Positions 47,701-61,481 of a stretch of DNA of 64,000 bases are shown here, piece after piece; position 1 is the stretch's first letter; every line of letters begins with the position of its first letter. Where the stretch lies: NCBI RefSeq assembly GCF_000165425.1, contig NW_001799033.1, forward strand, positions 438,611 through 502,610, read 5' to 3'. This DNA is from Paramecium tetraurelia. Its lineage: Eukaryota; Ciliophora; Oligohymenophorea; Peniculida; Parameciidae. Made by a program: the position numbers and the translations under genes. A model generated the notes under the pieces. The model was not told the DNA's origin, did no database searches, and saw only the letters and a program-made list of their open reading frames with translations.

Positions 47701-50700
47701 TGAATGGGAAGCATTTTTATACTACACCTAATCTCTCTTTGATTACTGGCTAAAGGTCCAAGGAGTTTGGATGTATTTGGAGCCAGTGTTTACAAGTCCA
47801 GACATTTTGAAGCATCTTGCTATGGAAGGTACAAGATTCAAGGAGGTTGATGCAAGTTGGAAGTCAATTATGAATAAAGTAAATTCGAATCCTAAAGTAA
47901 TTGAATACACAAAGAATAGAAAAATGTTGGACATATTGAAAGAGTGCCATACATCCTTAGAAGTGTGTTAAAAAGGTTTGAATTCCTATTTGGAAGGTAA
48001 GAGAACGAATTTCCCAAGATTTTATTTCCTTTCAAATGATGAATTATTGGAAATTCTATCAGAAACAAAGGATCCTTAAAGAGTGCAACCTCATTTGAAG
48101 AAATGTTTTGAAGGTATTTAAAAATTAAAGATTGATGGAGAGAAAAAGATTCATGGAATGTATTCATCAGAATAAGAGTATGTGTAATTTTAGAATATTG
48201 TTGATACAAATGCAGCAAGAGGAAATGTGGATGAATGGTTGGTGGAGGTTGAGAAGAAGATGATTGAGAGCATTCATTATCAAACAGAAAAGGCATTTAA
48301 AGAATACAGTGATACTAATAGAAAGAATTGGGTTATTAATAGATGTGGTATGGCTGTGTTGAATATGGATATGACATTTTGGACAAGTGAGACTGAACGC
48401 AACATGTTGGAGAAGGGGAATGAAGGAGTTGGATAATATGCAGCCACTTGCACACACTAATTGTAAGAGATTGTTGCTTTGGTTCGTACTGAAATTTCAG
48501 TGTTAGACAGATGCACATTAGAAGCCATGATTGTGTTGGATGTCCATAATAGAGATGTGTTGAATCAATTGCACAAGGAGAAGGTGGAGAAAGTGAATGA
48601 GTTCTCTTGGTAAGCTCAATTGCGTTATTATTGGATTGATAACAATACTACTGTCAAAATTATCAATGCTGTTTGTGAATACAATTATGAATATTTGGGA
48701 AATTCTGCAAGATTGGTTATTACACCATTAACAGACAGATGTTATAGGACATTGTGTGGTGCAATCCATTTGAATTATGGTGGTGCACCAGAGGGACCTG
48801 CAGGAACTGGTAAAACTGAAACTGTCAAGGATTTGGCTAAGGCTTTGGCTAGACAATGTGTTGTATTTAATTGTTCCGATGGATTAGATTACAAGGCTAT
48901 GGGTAAGTTCTTTAAGGGACTTGCAAGTTCAGGAGCTTGGTCATGTTTTGATGAGTTCAATCGTATTGATTTGGAAGTGTTATCAGTGGTTGCTCAATAA
49001 ATTCTAACCATCCAGATGGCTAGAGCATCCAATAAATCCAGTTTTACTTTTGAAGGATCTGATATCAGATTGATTTAAACATGCAACTGCTTTATTACAA
49101 TGAACCCTGGTTATGCAGGAAGATCAGAATTACCAGACAATTTGAAGGCTTTGTTCAGATCAGTGGCTATGATGGTTCCCAATTACGAAATGATTGCAGA
49201 AATTTCATTGTATTCTTATGGATTCAGTTAAGCAAGAGATTTGGCCAGAAAGATTGTTACAACATATTAATTGTGTTCAGAATAATTGTCATCTTAAGAC
49301 CATTATGATTATGGTATGAGGGCTGTGAAATCAGTGTTGACAGCTGCAGGTAATTTAAAGAGAAAGTTCTAAAGTGAGGACGAGTTCATTTTGATGCTTC
49401 GAGCTATCAATGATGTCAACTTGGCCAAGTTTTTATCCTTTGATCTACCACTATTTTAAGGTATTACCAATGACTTGTTCCCTGGAATTAAGTTGCCAGA
49501 AATAGATTACAAAAATATGTATGAGTGTATCAATGTAGAGATTGAGAAATTAAATTTGTAGAAGGTGCCAGATTTCATTGTTAAGGTGATTTAATTATAT
49601 GAAATGATTCTAGTAAGACATGGTTTGATGGTTGTGGGATTGCCTTTTGGTGGTAAAACTAGTGCAATCAAAGTATTGGCAGGAGCATTAACCTTATTAA
49701 ATGAAAGAGGTCAAATGAATGAGAAGAAAGTGTAGATAATCACATTGAATCCTAAATCTATCACTATGAAGGAATTATATGGTAAATTTGATGAAGTGTC
49801 TCATGAATGGTATGATGGAGTGTTGGCTGTCAAATTTAGATAATTTGCTAAGGCTGAAGATGAGGATAGGAAATGGTTGATATTTGATGGACCTATTGAT
49901 GCAGTTTGGATTGAAAATATGAACACAGTGTTGGATGATAATAAGAAATTATGTTTGAATTCAGGAGAAATTATTGCTATGAGCAAAGCTATGAACATGG
50001 TGTTTGAACCAATGGATTTATAAGCAGCATCTCCAGCTACTGTATCCAGATGTGGTATGATTTATATGGAACCATAAATTGTTGGGTGGAAACCATTGCA
50101 GAAATCATGGATGAACACATTGCCAAAGGTACTACTGAAGGAAGATTTAGAAGAAATTTAAGAATTGTATGATGCCATGATGGAACCTTTAATGGAATTC
50201 CACTCCCACTAAAGAATGGCATCAGAAAAGTATGAAATATCTCCTTGTCAGAATGCTAACTTGCTAGTGAGTCACACAAAGTTGTTTAAATCTCTACTCC
50301 AAGTCTTCGATGATGAATAATTGAAGGGACTTGATGCAAAAATAAGACAAGGACTATTACAATAGTAATTTGTATTCGCTTTGATTTGGTCATTCGGAGC
50401 TAGTGTTAGTACTGACTTTAGAAAACCCTTTGATCAATTTATGAAGAGGTTGTGTGGAGGTGATATTCACACAAAAAATGAGGCTCCAAAAAAGAAAGTA
50501 GCCATCCCAGACAGAGGCAGTCTTTTTGATTACATTTTCGACTTGAAATAGAACAAGAGTGATGGTGAATGGATTTTATGGACTCAATTGATAGATAAGA
50601 ATGAGTAGATCTCTCCAAAATTGCAACCACATGAAATTCTAGTGAAAACTACTGATACAGTGCGTTATTCGTATTGGTTATTGAAGAACATATTCTCAGG

Positions 50701-53700
50701 CACAGCCACTTTGTTCTGTGGTCCTACTGGTACAGGCAAGAGTGTCTACATCAAGAATGTGCTTGCTGAATTACCTAAGGGACAATACTCTGCCATTGAA
50801 CTAGGATTCTCTGCTTAAACTACATCGACATAAACACAGTTCATTATTGATTAGAAATTAGAGAGAATCAGGAAGGGATTCTACGGACCAAGAATAGGAA
50901 ATTATGTGATATTTGTTGATGATTTAAATATGCCAGCAAAGGAGAAGTGGGGTGCTCAACCTCCAATTGAAATCTTAAGACAATTCTTGGATTAAGGTGG
51001 TTGGTATGACAATGGTGATAAAGAGAAGATGTTCAAGAGCATCATAAATTGTGTGTTTGTAACAGCAATGGGTCCACCAGGAGGAGGAAGAACATTTGTT
51101 ACTCCAAGAATTTTGAGACATTTAAGTTTGATCTCCTTGGCTGCTTTTGATGATGAGACATTGAATCGTATATTTGGATCCATTTTGAAGTGGTTCTTTA
51201 CTAATCAGAATTTCCCTTAGGATATTTTAAAGATGGAATCCAAGATAGTTAATGGAACATTAGAAATCTACAAATTGGCAATGAGGGAATTGTTGCCCAC
51301 TCCAACCAAGAGTCATTACTTGTTTAACTTAAGAGATTTTGCAAAAGTCATATTGGGTATCTGTCTGGCAGACAAGGACAAGATCAATACAACTGATGTG
51401 ATGGCTAGGCTTTGGACTCACGAAGTTTGGAGAGTGTTTGCAGACAGATTGATTAATGACGACGATCGTTTATTGATGTTGAGATCAGTAAGGGAGATTA
51501 TGAGAAAGTCCTTTGGATTGAATTTTGATACCATATTTGAACATCTAGATAAGCCTGATGCTGACGGTAAGAAGGATAACAAGATTGATCAATTGGATGA
51601 GATCAGAGGTCTAATATTTACTGATGTTATGACACCTATGGGTGCTCCCAAGAGGTTCTACGAAGAAGTAATTGACCAAGCCAAATTATCCAATGCTGTT
51701 GAATAGCAATTGCAAAACTATAATGATATTAGTGATAAACCTATGGATTTGGTGTTGTTCTAATTTGCCATTGAGCACTTGTTAGTGATCACTCGTATCA
51801 TGAAACAACCTGGTGGTAATGCCTTGCTTGTTGGTGTCGGTGGTTCTGGTAGATAATCATTGGCAAGATTAGCATCATCTATTGGGGATTTCAAGGTAGT
51901 TTAAATAGAAATATCTAAATCATATGGAAAATTGGAATGGCATGAGGACATCAAGAAATTGTTGAAATAATGTGGAGGCAAGAATGAAGCATCTACATTT
52001 TTGTTTACTGATAATTAGATCAAATTGGAATCCTTCGTTGAGGATGTGAATAACTTATTAAATACTTCTGAGGTTCCCAACATCTTCCCAACAGAAGAGA
52101 AAACTGAAGTCACTGAAATGGTTAGACCAGCCTATCAATCTATAAATAAGGAGGGAGAGGCCACTTTGAATTAATTATATGCTTTCTTCTTGGAAAGAGT
52201 GAAAAAGAATCTTCATATTGTATTATGCATGTCACCTATTGGAGATGCCTTCAGAACAAGAGTAAGGATGTTCCCTTCCTTAGTCAATTGTTGCACCATA
52301 GATTGGTTTAATGAATGGCCTCAGGATGCCTTGGTAAGTGTGGCTACAAGATTCCTTAAGCCCGTGGAAATGGATGACAGAATCAAACAGGAATGCATAG
52401 ATATGGTGCAGTTCTTCCATCAGAGTACTATGCATTGGGCTAAGAAATTCTATGATGATCTCAAACGTAAATATTATGTCACTCCAACCAGTTATTTGGA
52501 ATTGATTGTAACATTCAAATCCTTGTTGTATGAAAAGAGAAACGAGGTCACTGCTCAGATCAATAAATATAGAAATGGTCTAAGTAAGATCACAACCACT
52601 GAAAACAATGTGGAAGGCATGAAAACTAATTTGATTCAATTACAACCACAATTGAAGGATGCTGCTGAAAAAACTAAAATCAAAATGGACGAAGTGCAAA
52701 AAGAGAAAGTACAAGCTGATTCACTCAAGACGGTTATTCAATCTGAAGAGGCTGTTGTGCAAGAGGCAGTCGATAAGGCTAATGCCATAAAAGAAGAATG
52801 TGAGGCTGAGTTGTCTGAAGCAATGCCAGCACTCAGAGCGGCCTAAGATGCCTTGAATGTCTTGGATAAAAAGCAAATTGAATTCTTGAAGCAAATGAAA
52901 GCTCCTTCAATGACCATCAGGAATATCTTAAGAGCTTTGTGTCTTCTATTGTATCCAAACCCAACTGAAAAGACCAAGGATAAGGATGGCATTAGATTGG
53001 TCACAGATTGGTGGTAAGCTTCATTAAAGGTCTTGGGAAGATCGGGTCTTCTGGAAGAAATGTCTACGTTCAATACTGATACTGTTGAAGAAAAGGTCAT
53101 TGTGAATTTGGGTAAATATTTACAGGATCCTGAATACAAGGAGTCCTTAGAATTGTCTGCAGCTGAAAATGCATCACCTGCTTGTAAAGTTATTATGATG
53201 TGGATTAATGGTGTGTATAACTTCTATTTTGTTAACAAGAAGGTCAAACCCAAGAAGATTGCCTTGGCAGAATCCTAAGCTCAAGTGGATGGTTTGAATG
53301 CCAAGTTAGCTGTAAAACAAAAGGAGTTGAATGATGCCAATGAGAAAGTTAGCAAGTTAAACAAAGAATTGCAATAAACTATAGACAATAAAAACAGATT
53401 AGAAAATGAATATGAAGAATGCTCCAAATAATTAGAAAGAGCCAAGAAACTTATTGAATCATTAGGAGGAGAAAAAGGTAGATGGGGAGCATTTGCTGAA
53501 CAACTCGAAGCCAATTATATCACTTTGACAGGAGATGTATTGACATCAGCAGGAATGATTGCCTATTCAGGTGCATTTACTCAAGCATTTAGAATTGAAA
53601 TTGTCAAAGAATGGGTAGCCAAATGTGTTGAAAAAAGTATTCCTTCTTCTTAGATTTTCTCATTGCTCACAGTTTTAGGAGAACCTGTAAAAATCAGAGC

Positions 53701-56700
53701 TTGGAATATTGATGGTTTGCCTTCTGATCAATTCTCTATTGAAAACAGTATCATCTTGTTCAAAGCCAGAAGATGGCCACTTTGTATTGATCCTTAAGGA
53801 CAAGCAAACAAATGGATTAAGAAGATGGAACACTCAAGAAAAATTGCTATCATCAAATTATCAGACTCTGACTTCTTGAGATAATTGGAAAATGCTATCC
53901 AATTTGGAAAACCAGTGTTGTTGGAGAATGTTCTGGAGGAATTGGATGCTTCACTCACTCCCATTCTCTTAAAGTAAGTGTTCACTAAAGGAAATACTTC
54001 TTATATCAAATTAGGAGAGAGCACAATCGAGTATTCAAATCAATTCCAATTTTACATTACAACCAAACTCAGAAATCCCCACTATTTACCTGAAATATCA
54101 ACCAAGGTTACATTGCTTAACTTTATGATCACATATGAAGGATTGAGTGATCAATTATTAGGTATTTTGGTTAAGAAAGAGAGACCTGACTTAGAGAGAG
54201 AAAAGGAAAGACTCATTATGGAAGGTGCTAGTAATAAGAAGTAATTGGCAGAAATTGAATAAAAGATTTTGGAAGTGTTATCTGGAAACAAGAATATTTT
54301 AACAGATGAAACTGCAATTGAGATCCTAACAGCTTCCAAATTAAAATCAAATGAAATCAGTGAGAAATAAATTATTGCTGAATAGACAGAGAAAAACATT
54401 GATGCTGCCAGACAAGAGTACGTTTCTGTAGCATAATAAGCGTCTTGCTTATTCTTTGTCATTTCTGATCTCAACAATATTGATCCCATGTATTAATATT
54501 CACTTGTCTATTTTATTGATCTCTTCACACAATCAATTGTAAAATCAGATAAGTCTGACAATATTGGCATAAGACTGGAGAATCTCAAAAACTATTTCCT
54601 GCTCTCATTGTATAGAAACATTTGTAGATCATTATTTGAGAAGGATAAATTGTTATTCTCCTTCCTTCTAGCAACCAGAGTGATGGAATTCCGTAAATAA
54701 TTAGATTAGGAGGCATTCAGATTCTTAATGACAGGAGGTTTGTCCTTATAAGAAAAGATGCCAGATCAACCTAAAACTGACTGGGTATTGCCAAAGAATT
54801 GGGGAGAAATCACTAGATTGAGTTAGTTACCAACCACCTAAGGATTTCATGAATACTTCTACAAAGATGCCTACTTGAATGGATTCAAGAGAATTTATGA
54901 TTCATTACAACCACAATCTGAAGATTTACCAGGAGAATTAAAAGATAAATATACTAATCCATTGATAAAGTTATGTGTGTTAAGATGCATCAGACCAGAC
55001 AAATTGATTCCAGCCATTTAGATATTTGTTCATGGATATTTGGGAGAGGAATTCATCTTCCCACCAGCCTTTAACTTGGCTGAGATCTATGAAGACAGTT
55101 CCTCAGTAACTCCTCTCATCTTTGTTTTATCTCCAGGATCAGATCCATTTGCTTCATTAAGTGTATTTGCAAATGCTAAGAACAAGTCCTTTGCTCAGAT
55201 TTCATTGGGATAAGGTTAAGGACCATTAGCATAAAAATTGATTTCAGAAGGTGTAATCAATGGAAGTTGGGTAGTGTTGCAAAATTGTCACTTGGCCGTT
55301 TCTTGGATGAACACTCTAGAGAAGATCTGCGAAGAATTATCACCAGATCCAAAACAAACTCATCCTGAATTTAGATTGTGGCTAACAAGTTATCCAAGTC
55401 CTCAATTCCCCACTGCCATCTTATAAGCTGGTATTAAGATGACTAATGAACCTCCAAAGGGATTAAAGGCTAATTTACAAGGATCCTACTTGACAGATCC
55501 CATTTCAAATGACGAATTCTTCTCTGGGTGTAACAAGCCTGAATGGTTCAAGAGACTACTATTTGGTTTATGTTTCTTCCATGCAGTTATTCAGGAACGA
55601 AGAAAGTATGGACCTCTTGGATGGAACATTCCTTATGAATTTAACGAGTCAGATCTACGTATATGTGTCAGATAATTGAGAATGTTCTTGGATGAAAATG
55701 ATTAGGTACCTTTTGAGGCATTAAGATATTTAACTGCAGAATGTAATTATGGTGGAAGAGTCACTGATGACAAGGACAGAAACCTTATCAAAATTCTACT
55801 TGAGGATTACTATTGTCCATAAGTAATTGATGAAAATGAGAAATACAATTTTGGTTACGAAGAATACAATGCACCTCATTATGAAACTAGGGAGGAGTAT
55901 TTGGATCATATCAAATAACTCCCACTTTTGACTCCACCTCAAATATTTGGTTTCCATCCAAATGCTGATATCACCAAAGACATGAACGAAACAAATCTTA
56001 TTCTAGATTCTTTATTATTATGTTCTGCTTAAGGTGGTAGTTCAAGTGGACAATCATTTGAATAAGTGCTTGAATAATTGGTCAAAACAATTATGACTGA
56101 TTTCCCTGAAGAATTTAATTACGAACAAGCTACTGAAAAATATCCATTCAATCCTAAAGAATCCATGAATACAGTGCTTACATAAGAGTTAACTAGATTT
56201 AATAAGTTGATCAACATTATCAGAAAAAGCATGGATGATCTCAAACTTGCTCTCATGGGTAAAATCTTAATGAGTCCATAACTCGAAAGAGCCAGTAGAC
56301 AACTATTTGATGGTAAAGTCCCTGATCTTTGGATGGAAAAATCTTATCCCTCCTTAAAACCACTAGGAAGTTACGTAATTGATTTGAAGGCTAGATTGAC
56401 CTTCTTCTAGAAATGGTTGGACGAAGGAATTCCATATAATTATTGGTTATCTGGATTCTTCTTCACCCAAAGTTATCTTACTGGTGTCTTATAGAACTTT
56501 GCAAGAAAATATGTTATTCCCATCGATGAAATTAAATTTGAATACAAGGTAATTCCACTTTCATTATTTTTAGATTATGGATTAATCAATCGATGAACAT
56601 ATTTAATCCAGACCAGAAGATGGAGCCTATGTTTGGGGTTTATACTTAGAGGGTGCCAAATGGAATTTCAATACCATGGAACTCGATGAGTCAGATCCAA

Positions 56701-56956
56701 AAGTACTATCTATTATAAAATTTAGGTTTTATTCACAAAATGTCCCACCATTCAATTATGTCCTATGCATATTTCCAAAATTGATCCTCCTCCTACTTAT
56801 AATTGTCCACTCTACAAAACTAGTGCCAGAAGAGGAGTGTTGTCTACAACTGGTCACTCTACTAATTTTGTGATGTACGTCAGACTATATACTTCTAAAC
56901 CCGAAAGATTCTGGGTTAAAAGAGGTGTAGCCCTACTTACATAATTGGATGATTGA
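44795..56956 (+). CDS. Axonemal dynein heavy chain, single-headed inner-arm type (DNAH3/7/12-like)
   Basis: From ATG 44795 a TGA-free frame of 4037 aa with only two introns (56549-56573, 56703-56725) near the 3' end. Tail with [19 protein letters not shown]; linker; six AAA+ modules. P-loops: P1 GPAGTGKT (48794-48817), P2 GLPFGGKT (49637-49660), P3 GPTGTGKS (50720-50743), P4 GVGGSGRQ (51833-51856), all intact, with DEFNR after P1 and FVDDLNMP after P3. The stalk coiled coils (about 52.55-53.5 kb) flank the microtubule-binding tip; AAA5/6 and the C-terminal domain ([12 protein letters not shown]-like [27 protein letters not shown]) close it. Length and tail match single-headed inner-arm heavy chains rather than outer-arm ones. 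ATP-driven minus-end motor for axoneme bending. The start may lie upstream at 43793. Confidence 0.93.
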
Positions 56957-57098
56957 CAGTAATACAAAAATAATTATTAAATTATTAAATTATTAAATTA
57001 TTAATACATGTGTTGATATTGCTTAATTTTAAATCCTATTAAATTTTACATATATCAATTCGAAATAAGTTTGCTTACGAAATATTAATTGATTTTCC

Positions 57099-58601
57099 AT
57101 GTATATAATTCAATCTGCTGCTGAAAACATAAGAACCCTCGATATATTTGGAATGGACGTGCATCTCCTTAGCTAGAGATCAAACACCCATAAAACATAC
57201 TCAGGAGCAGCTGCCTCGATCTTTATTTTATCTGTCCTCGTCTATTCCTTCTATTCGTTTATCTTATAGATGAACGAAGGTAAAAATGCAATTCTCAATA
57301 GACAAGAGGCTCTCCTGTAAAATAATGAAGTAATATATGAATTCAAATATAAGGGGTACACTTTTGATGCAAAGGATTTCATTTTTATAACTGGCCTTTT
57401 GGATGGAGCAGGGTAACCAATTATGAATCAGAATAATAGTATCTATTCAGTCACGTTCTATTTTTGTAATAAATCTTTATCAGACACGCAATGCACTTAT
57501 TTTTCCAGTACTATTTGCGGTGACATTATCACTGAATTATCATAGGTAAAAGCAGTTTAATCCGTTTTAGAAAATGGGTGTACCAAAAGATTATCAATAT
57601 ATTAGCTACTGCCTTGACTAAGAGAAGGCAGAGAACTTTTACAACAGTCCGATTACAAGGTTCTCAAAGGATGGACAATTTTACATTATTTGGGGTTTTA
57701 CTTAATAGATGTGTAAATAGCACTGAAAAAAATGGTATATTCTATTCTAAATTTAGATTGTGCCTCCCAAGAACAAATTGACTAATTGGTTACTAACTCT
57801 AACTTCTATTACTCTTATACAAATTTTTAGTTCAGAAAGGATCTAAATAGTTATCCCTTTGAAACTATGCAGAATTTTGATGTTACAACTTTGTATCCTA
57901 AACTAAAAAAATATATAAAAGTATTATACTCTTACAGTGTTGCTTACTTAGAGTATAATCCTTTTTATTTCTTTCCTTAAACCACTGAATGCCAGTCCAT
58001 AGAGTATGATTAATCAATAATTGATGCCGTTGTAATTTCAGAAAATGACGCCCAGCTCGCTTAAGTAGAATTACATTTAGGTGTTAAAAAATTTATAAGT
58101 CAAGTTACTTATCAAACCCTGATGGACGTTGCTGCGAAATTAGGCGGATTTTTTACAATTCTCAAAATTTGTATTTCAATAATTTTGCAACCAATCTAAT
58201 GGTTTCAATATAGATTATACTTGATTAATCGTTATTTAGACATTAAAAAAGGAAACAGATCCCTTACAAACTTGATAGATATTGATAATCTGAATTTCTT
58301 ATAGGTGGTATTTTCTAAAAATAAGAGAAAGTACTTTTATGAATAAAATCGGGTTATAGACAAACTATTGGATATTGCAGAAATAGCATTTAATCCTTTA
58401 AAACTTATACGGCAAGTTGAAGACTTACAGTTTTCTATCAAATAACTCGATATTTCGAAAACGAAAAGGTATCGATTAGAAGAAAATGAACATGAACAAA
58501 TAGAAATTAAAAGTATTTGCCGATCCATAAACTAAGAGTTAGATTCAAATGGACAATAAAAAATATTACCAAGCATCAAGATTAATATAACGAGCAAGTG
58601 A
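57099..58601 (+). CDS. Two-pass membrane protein of unknown function
   Basis: Start ATG 57099 (MYIIQSAAENIRTLDIFGMD); introns 57546-57570 and 57695-57720 give 483 aa. One hydrophobic helix near residue 45 (AAASIFILSVLVYSFYSFIL), an extracytosolic loop of about 260 residues with paired Cys (YFCNKSLSDTQC; STICGD; TECQSIEYD), a second helix (AKLGGFFTILKICISIILQ) and a charged cytosolic tail of about 130 residues. This N-in/C-in hairpin with a big Cys-containing loop recalls P2X or ENaC/ASIC topology, but no family signature of either is present, so channel function is only a thought. Similar ciliate-specific proteins are common. Confidence 0.75.
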
Positions 58602-58699
58602 TTTAAATATTGGTTATAATTGAAATGTATTTGTATGCTAATCAATGATATAATAAACCATTGAATTAATCTAAATGATTTGTATTTCTTTAATTATTA

Positions 58700-59335
58700 A
58701 TGATTATTCATTAAAACTGGAGATCCGAGAAAATCTAACTTATTAAAGATGTTATTAAAAATAAAAATGTTCTTCCACCCTACGTCTAAGGAAAAATATT
58801 GAAATAGTTGGATTTCTAAGTAAAAGCACTTGAAAATAGAAGCAATGAATCACTTTCTCCAAAAAAGAAAAATACAAATTTGAAACCTCCACCACTAACG
58901 AAATATGATTCCAAATTTGATAGAAGCTATAGTATAGGAAATCCTTTGGAATAAGAATGCATTAAATGCAAAAAGTTCATATTTTAAAATAGTGCTGTGT
59001 TGCAATGTACTAAAACTTAGCATCGTATGCATGAGAGATGTATTCTTTAGCATTTTAAGGAATTGTATTTAAATAATCAACTTAATTTTGGATGTGTTTG
59101 TGGTAAGAAACTAATTCCAGAATAGATTAAAGCAATCAATATTAAAGGAATTGAGGACTTGGTTAATTCAATTTATTCAAAATAATTAAAAGAGATCTCA
59201 AATTCAAAATCCATTGAAAAATGTAGAAATCCATAGTGTGATTTTTTTTGGATAAGTGATCTTAGAATGTAAAAATAAAAATATAATGGAAAGTAATTGA
59301 AAACTCTGTCCAAAAAATATTGTCCTTTTTGTTGA
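58700..59335 (+). CDS. Small RING/Zn-ribbon-like protein, 211 aa
   Basis: Intronless 212-codon frame from ATG 58700 (MIIHQNWRSEKIQLIKDVIK). After a helical N-terminus and a Pro/Lys linker comes a Cys/His cluster: CIKCKKFIFQNSAVLQC, HRMHERCILQHF, GCVCGKKLIP. A second cluster at the C-terminus reads CRNPQCDFFWIS and KYCPFC. The first resembles a degenerate RING (C-x2-C-x13-C-x-H...C), the second half of an IBR-like site. The protein stops right after CPFC. It could be a truncated RBR-type ligase or a metal-binding adaptor; not placed with confidence. Confidence 0.65.
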
Positions 59336-59771
59336 TTGAATGTTTATTGCATGATTTATAAAGAAATTAATTTGTATATTACACGAAAGATTGAATCCAT
59401 TTGTAAACAGTTAAATTCAAATTTCATTTTTGATATTTAATAATTTTAATGTTGTTAGTATTATTTAAATTATTGAGGATCCGCCAATTAATGTAAGTGA
59501 ATTAATTTTATTCTTAAATCAAATCAAAAATATTATCTTTCTTTACACTTCATTATCTACATTCTTTTATTCTGTTATATCTTATCAATTGATATTTCAA
59601 CATTTGGAATAATTAAATGTTTAGACATAAAGATATATGTGAGTTGGCTGAATCTTTTGAGATTGATAAAGTACATAGTTTTTCTAATCAATAATCGCGA
59701 AGATTACTATATATTTGTGTTTTAAATATTCATTTTGTTATTTATGTTATATAATTAATTTAATTTATAGG
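59336..59771. other. 436-nt intergenic stretch
   Basis: AT-rich, no supported open frame with a start, no repeat. Contains the 3' flank of the RING-like gene and the promoter side of the sorting nexin gene. Confidence 0.6.
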
Positions 59772-61225
59772 ATGTCAGACGAAGAATAACCCCAATGTGA
59801 TTATCAAAAGTTCCTTAATCAACTACATACAGTTAAAAAAATGGATGATGTTGAAGTCTTAGATTCAAGTGATGAATTTTAAATGGAGAAGAACGAGACT
59901 CAATACAGTTAGCAAAATATTTACCATTCAGGATTGGATGAATTTGTTATTCCACCTAAAGAATAGGACTCAGTTTCAATAGATACTAAGCCCTACGAAA
60001 GTACATAAATTGTTAAACCAAAGATTCAGCCCGTCTAAGTATGCTGTTTAAATTTTAATTAGTTACCTCCTTTATCGAAAAAGATAAACAAAGCTAATGA
60101 GAGAAAATTTTGTTTTAAAAATGTGGAAATCAATTAATAGTTGCTAAAATATGAGACTGTTTTTTATGAAATTGAAAGCTATATTGATGAAAATGATAAA
60201 GCACTTGTTACAAGACAATATTCCGATTTTGAATGGCTATTCGAAGAGCTTGTTGAGAACTTTCCAGGTATCATTATACCTTCCATTCCTTAAAAGAATA
60301 TGCTCGCTAAATTCAATATCACAAGCTATACTAGTTCTATTCGATCATAGAGATAAAAAGGTCTTGAAGAATTTTTAAGAAAAGCCTTAAATCATGTTCA
60401 ACTAAAAGATTGTGAGATTATTGAAAAATTTATGACCTTGCAGGATTAAGACTTTAAAAAACTTGTATCGAACTATTAAGCATAAAAATAATAGAAATTA
60501 TTGATAAATGTCAGTAAAAATATGGTTGTGAATGCTTTTGGAAAAATTGGAAACATCTTTTTTAGTATTTATTATTCATTATCTATTCTCAGATGCATAA
60601 AACAATGACAACGAAATGGAAAAATATTGCTAAATTGCTGTATAAGAAATCAATATATAGAAAGTTAAGATCAAGAATATAAGGGATCAATTGGAAAAGA
60701 CCTTCCTCAATAAATATGAATAGAGCAAATAATTTATGAAATTATCCACTCTCTATGATGAAATTTAGAATGATATAGGATACAAGGAGCATTTGAATTC
60801 AAAATGCGAAACCATATCAATAGCATTGAGAGATTCATTTGCCAATGTTATGCCAATAATCTACACGATTGATGTAATAATATATTGAAAATTAGGCTAG
60901 TAATACTTATTAGACATGGAAGTAGTTTTGAATAGTGTAAAATATAGGGCAGATTTATAGTAATTGATAACTGATCATGCTGCTGCTTTAACAAGTGCCA
61001 AATATACTGTATAATATATTTTTAATTGAATAGCCTGAACAATAAGCCTTGATCTAGACATAATTAAATGATCATTAAAAAAACATGAGTAAGTTTGTGG
61101 AAAGCTTTAAAAACGAATATGAAACCTTTACAGATCAATATAATAAACATTTTAATAAGATGATGCAGACAGTATTACAAGTATGGCAATAAATCAATAC
61201 TCAAATGTAAGAAACTTGGCTTTGA
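59772..61225 (+). CDS. PX-domain sorting nexin, probable BAR-type
   Basis: ATG 59772 (MSDEEQPQCDYQKFLNQL). Four introns (60039-60062, 60565-60592, 60874-60900, 61009-61033) give 449 aa. An acidic N-terminus leads to a PX domain: YEIESYIDENDKALVTRQYS, DFEWLFEELVENFPGIIIPS, IPQKNM, then QRQKGLEEFLRKALNHVQL. The Arg in TRQYSDF is the PI3P-contacting residue and the Pro-rich loop (IIIPSIPQK) is present. The C-terminal ~230 residues are long amphipathic helices (e.g. LLDMEVVLNSVKYRADLQQL, MSKFVESFKNEYETF) as in SNX-BAR proteins, ending in a possible amphipathic tail. Expected role: endosome tubulation and sorting. Confidence 0.88.
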
Positions 61226-61481
61226 TTTTTTAATAAAGAAACTAATTTAATAGTTATTAATCATTACATTAATTTTCTAAATTTTCTTAACTTTTCAAAA
61301 TCATTTACTAGCTTCTTAAATTTTAAAATCCTGTCTTAATCTTTATTTAATTTTATAACCTTTCTCAATATTTTCATAAGACAGAAATTAGAAGTAACTA
61401 CTTATCAATAATAGGTGAAGTTAGAGCTGAATATAAATAAGTGACAATGTATATAAGCTGAACAATTTATTTAGATAATAA
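61226..61481. other. Intergenic stretch between convergent genes
   Basis: 256 nt of AT-rich DNA between the ends of the sorting nexin and LAMMER kinase genes. Nothing recognisable. Confidence 0.6.

Noticed and set aside
46373-54489. Many antisense open frames inside the dynein gene
   Set aside because: The sense frame carries all dynein P-loops and is TGA-free for over 11 kb; antisense frames have no domain.
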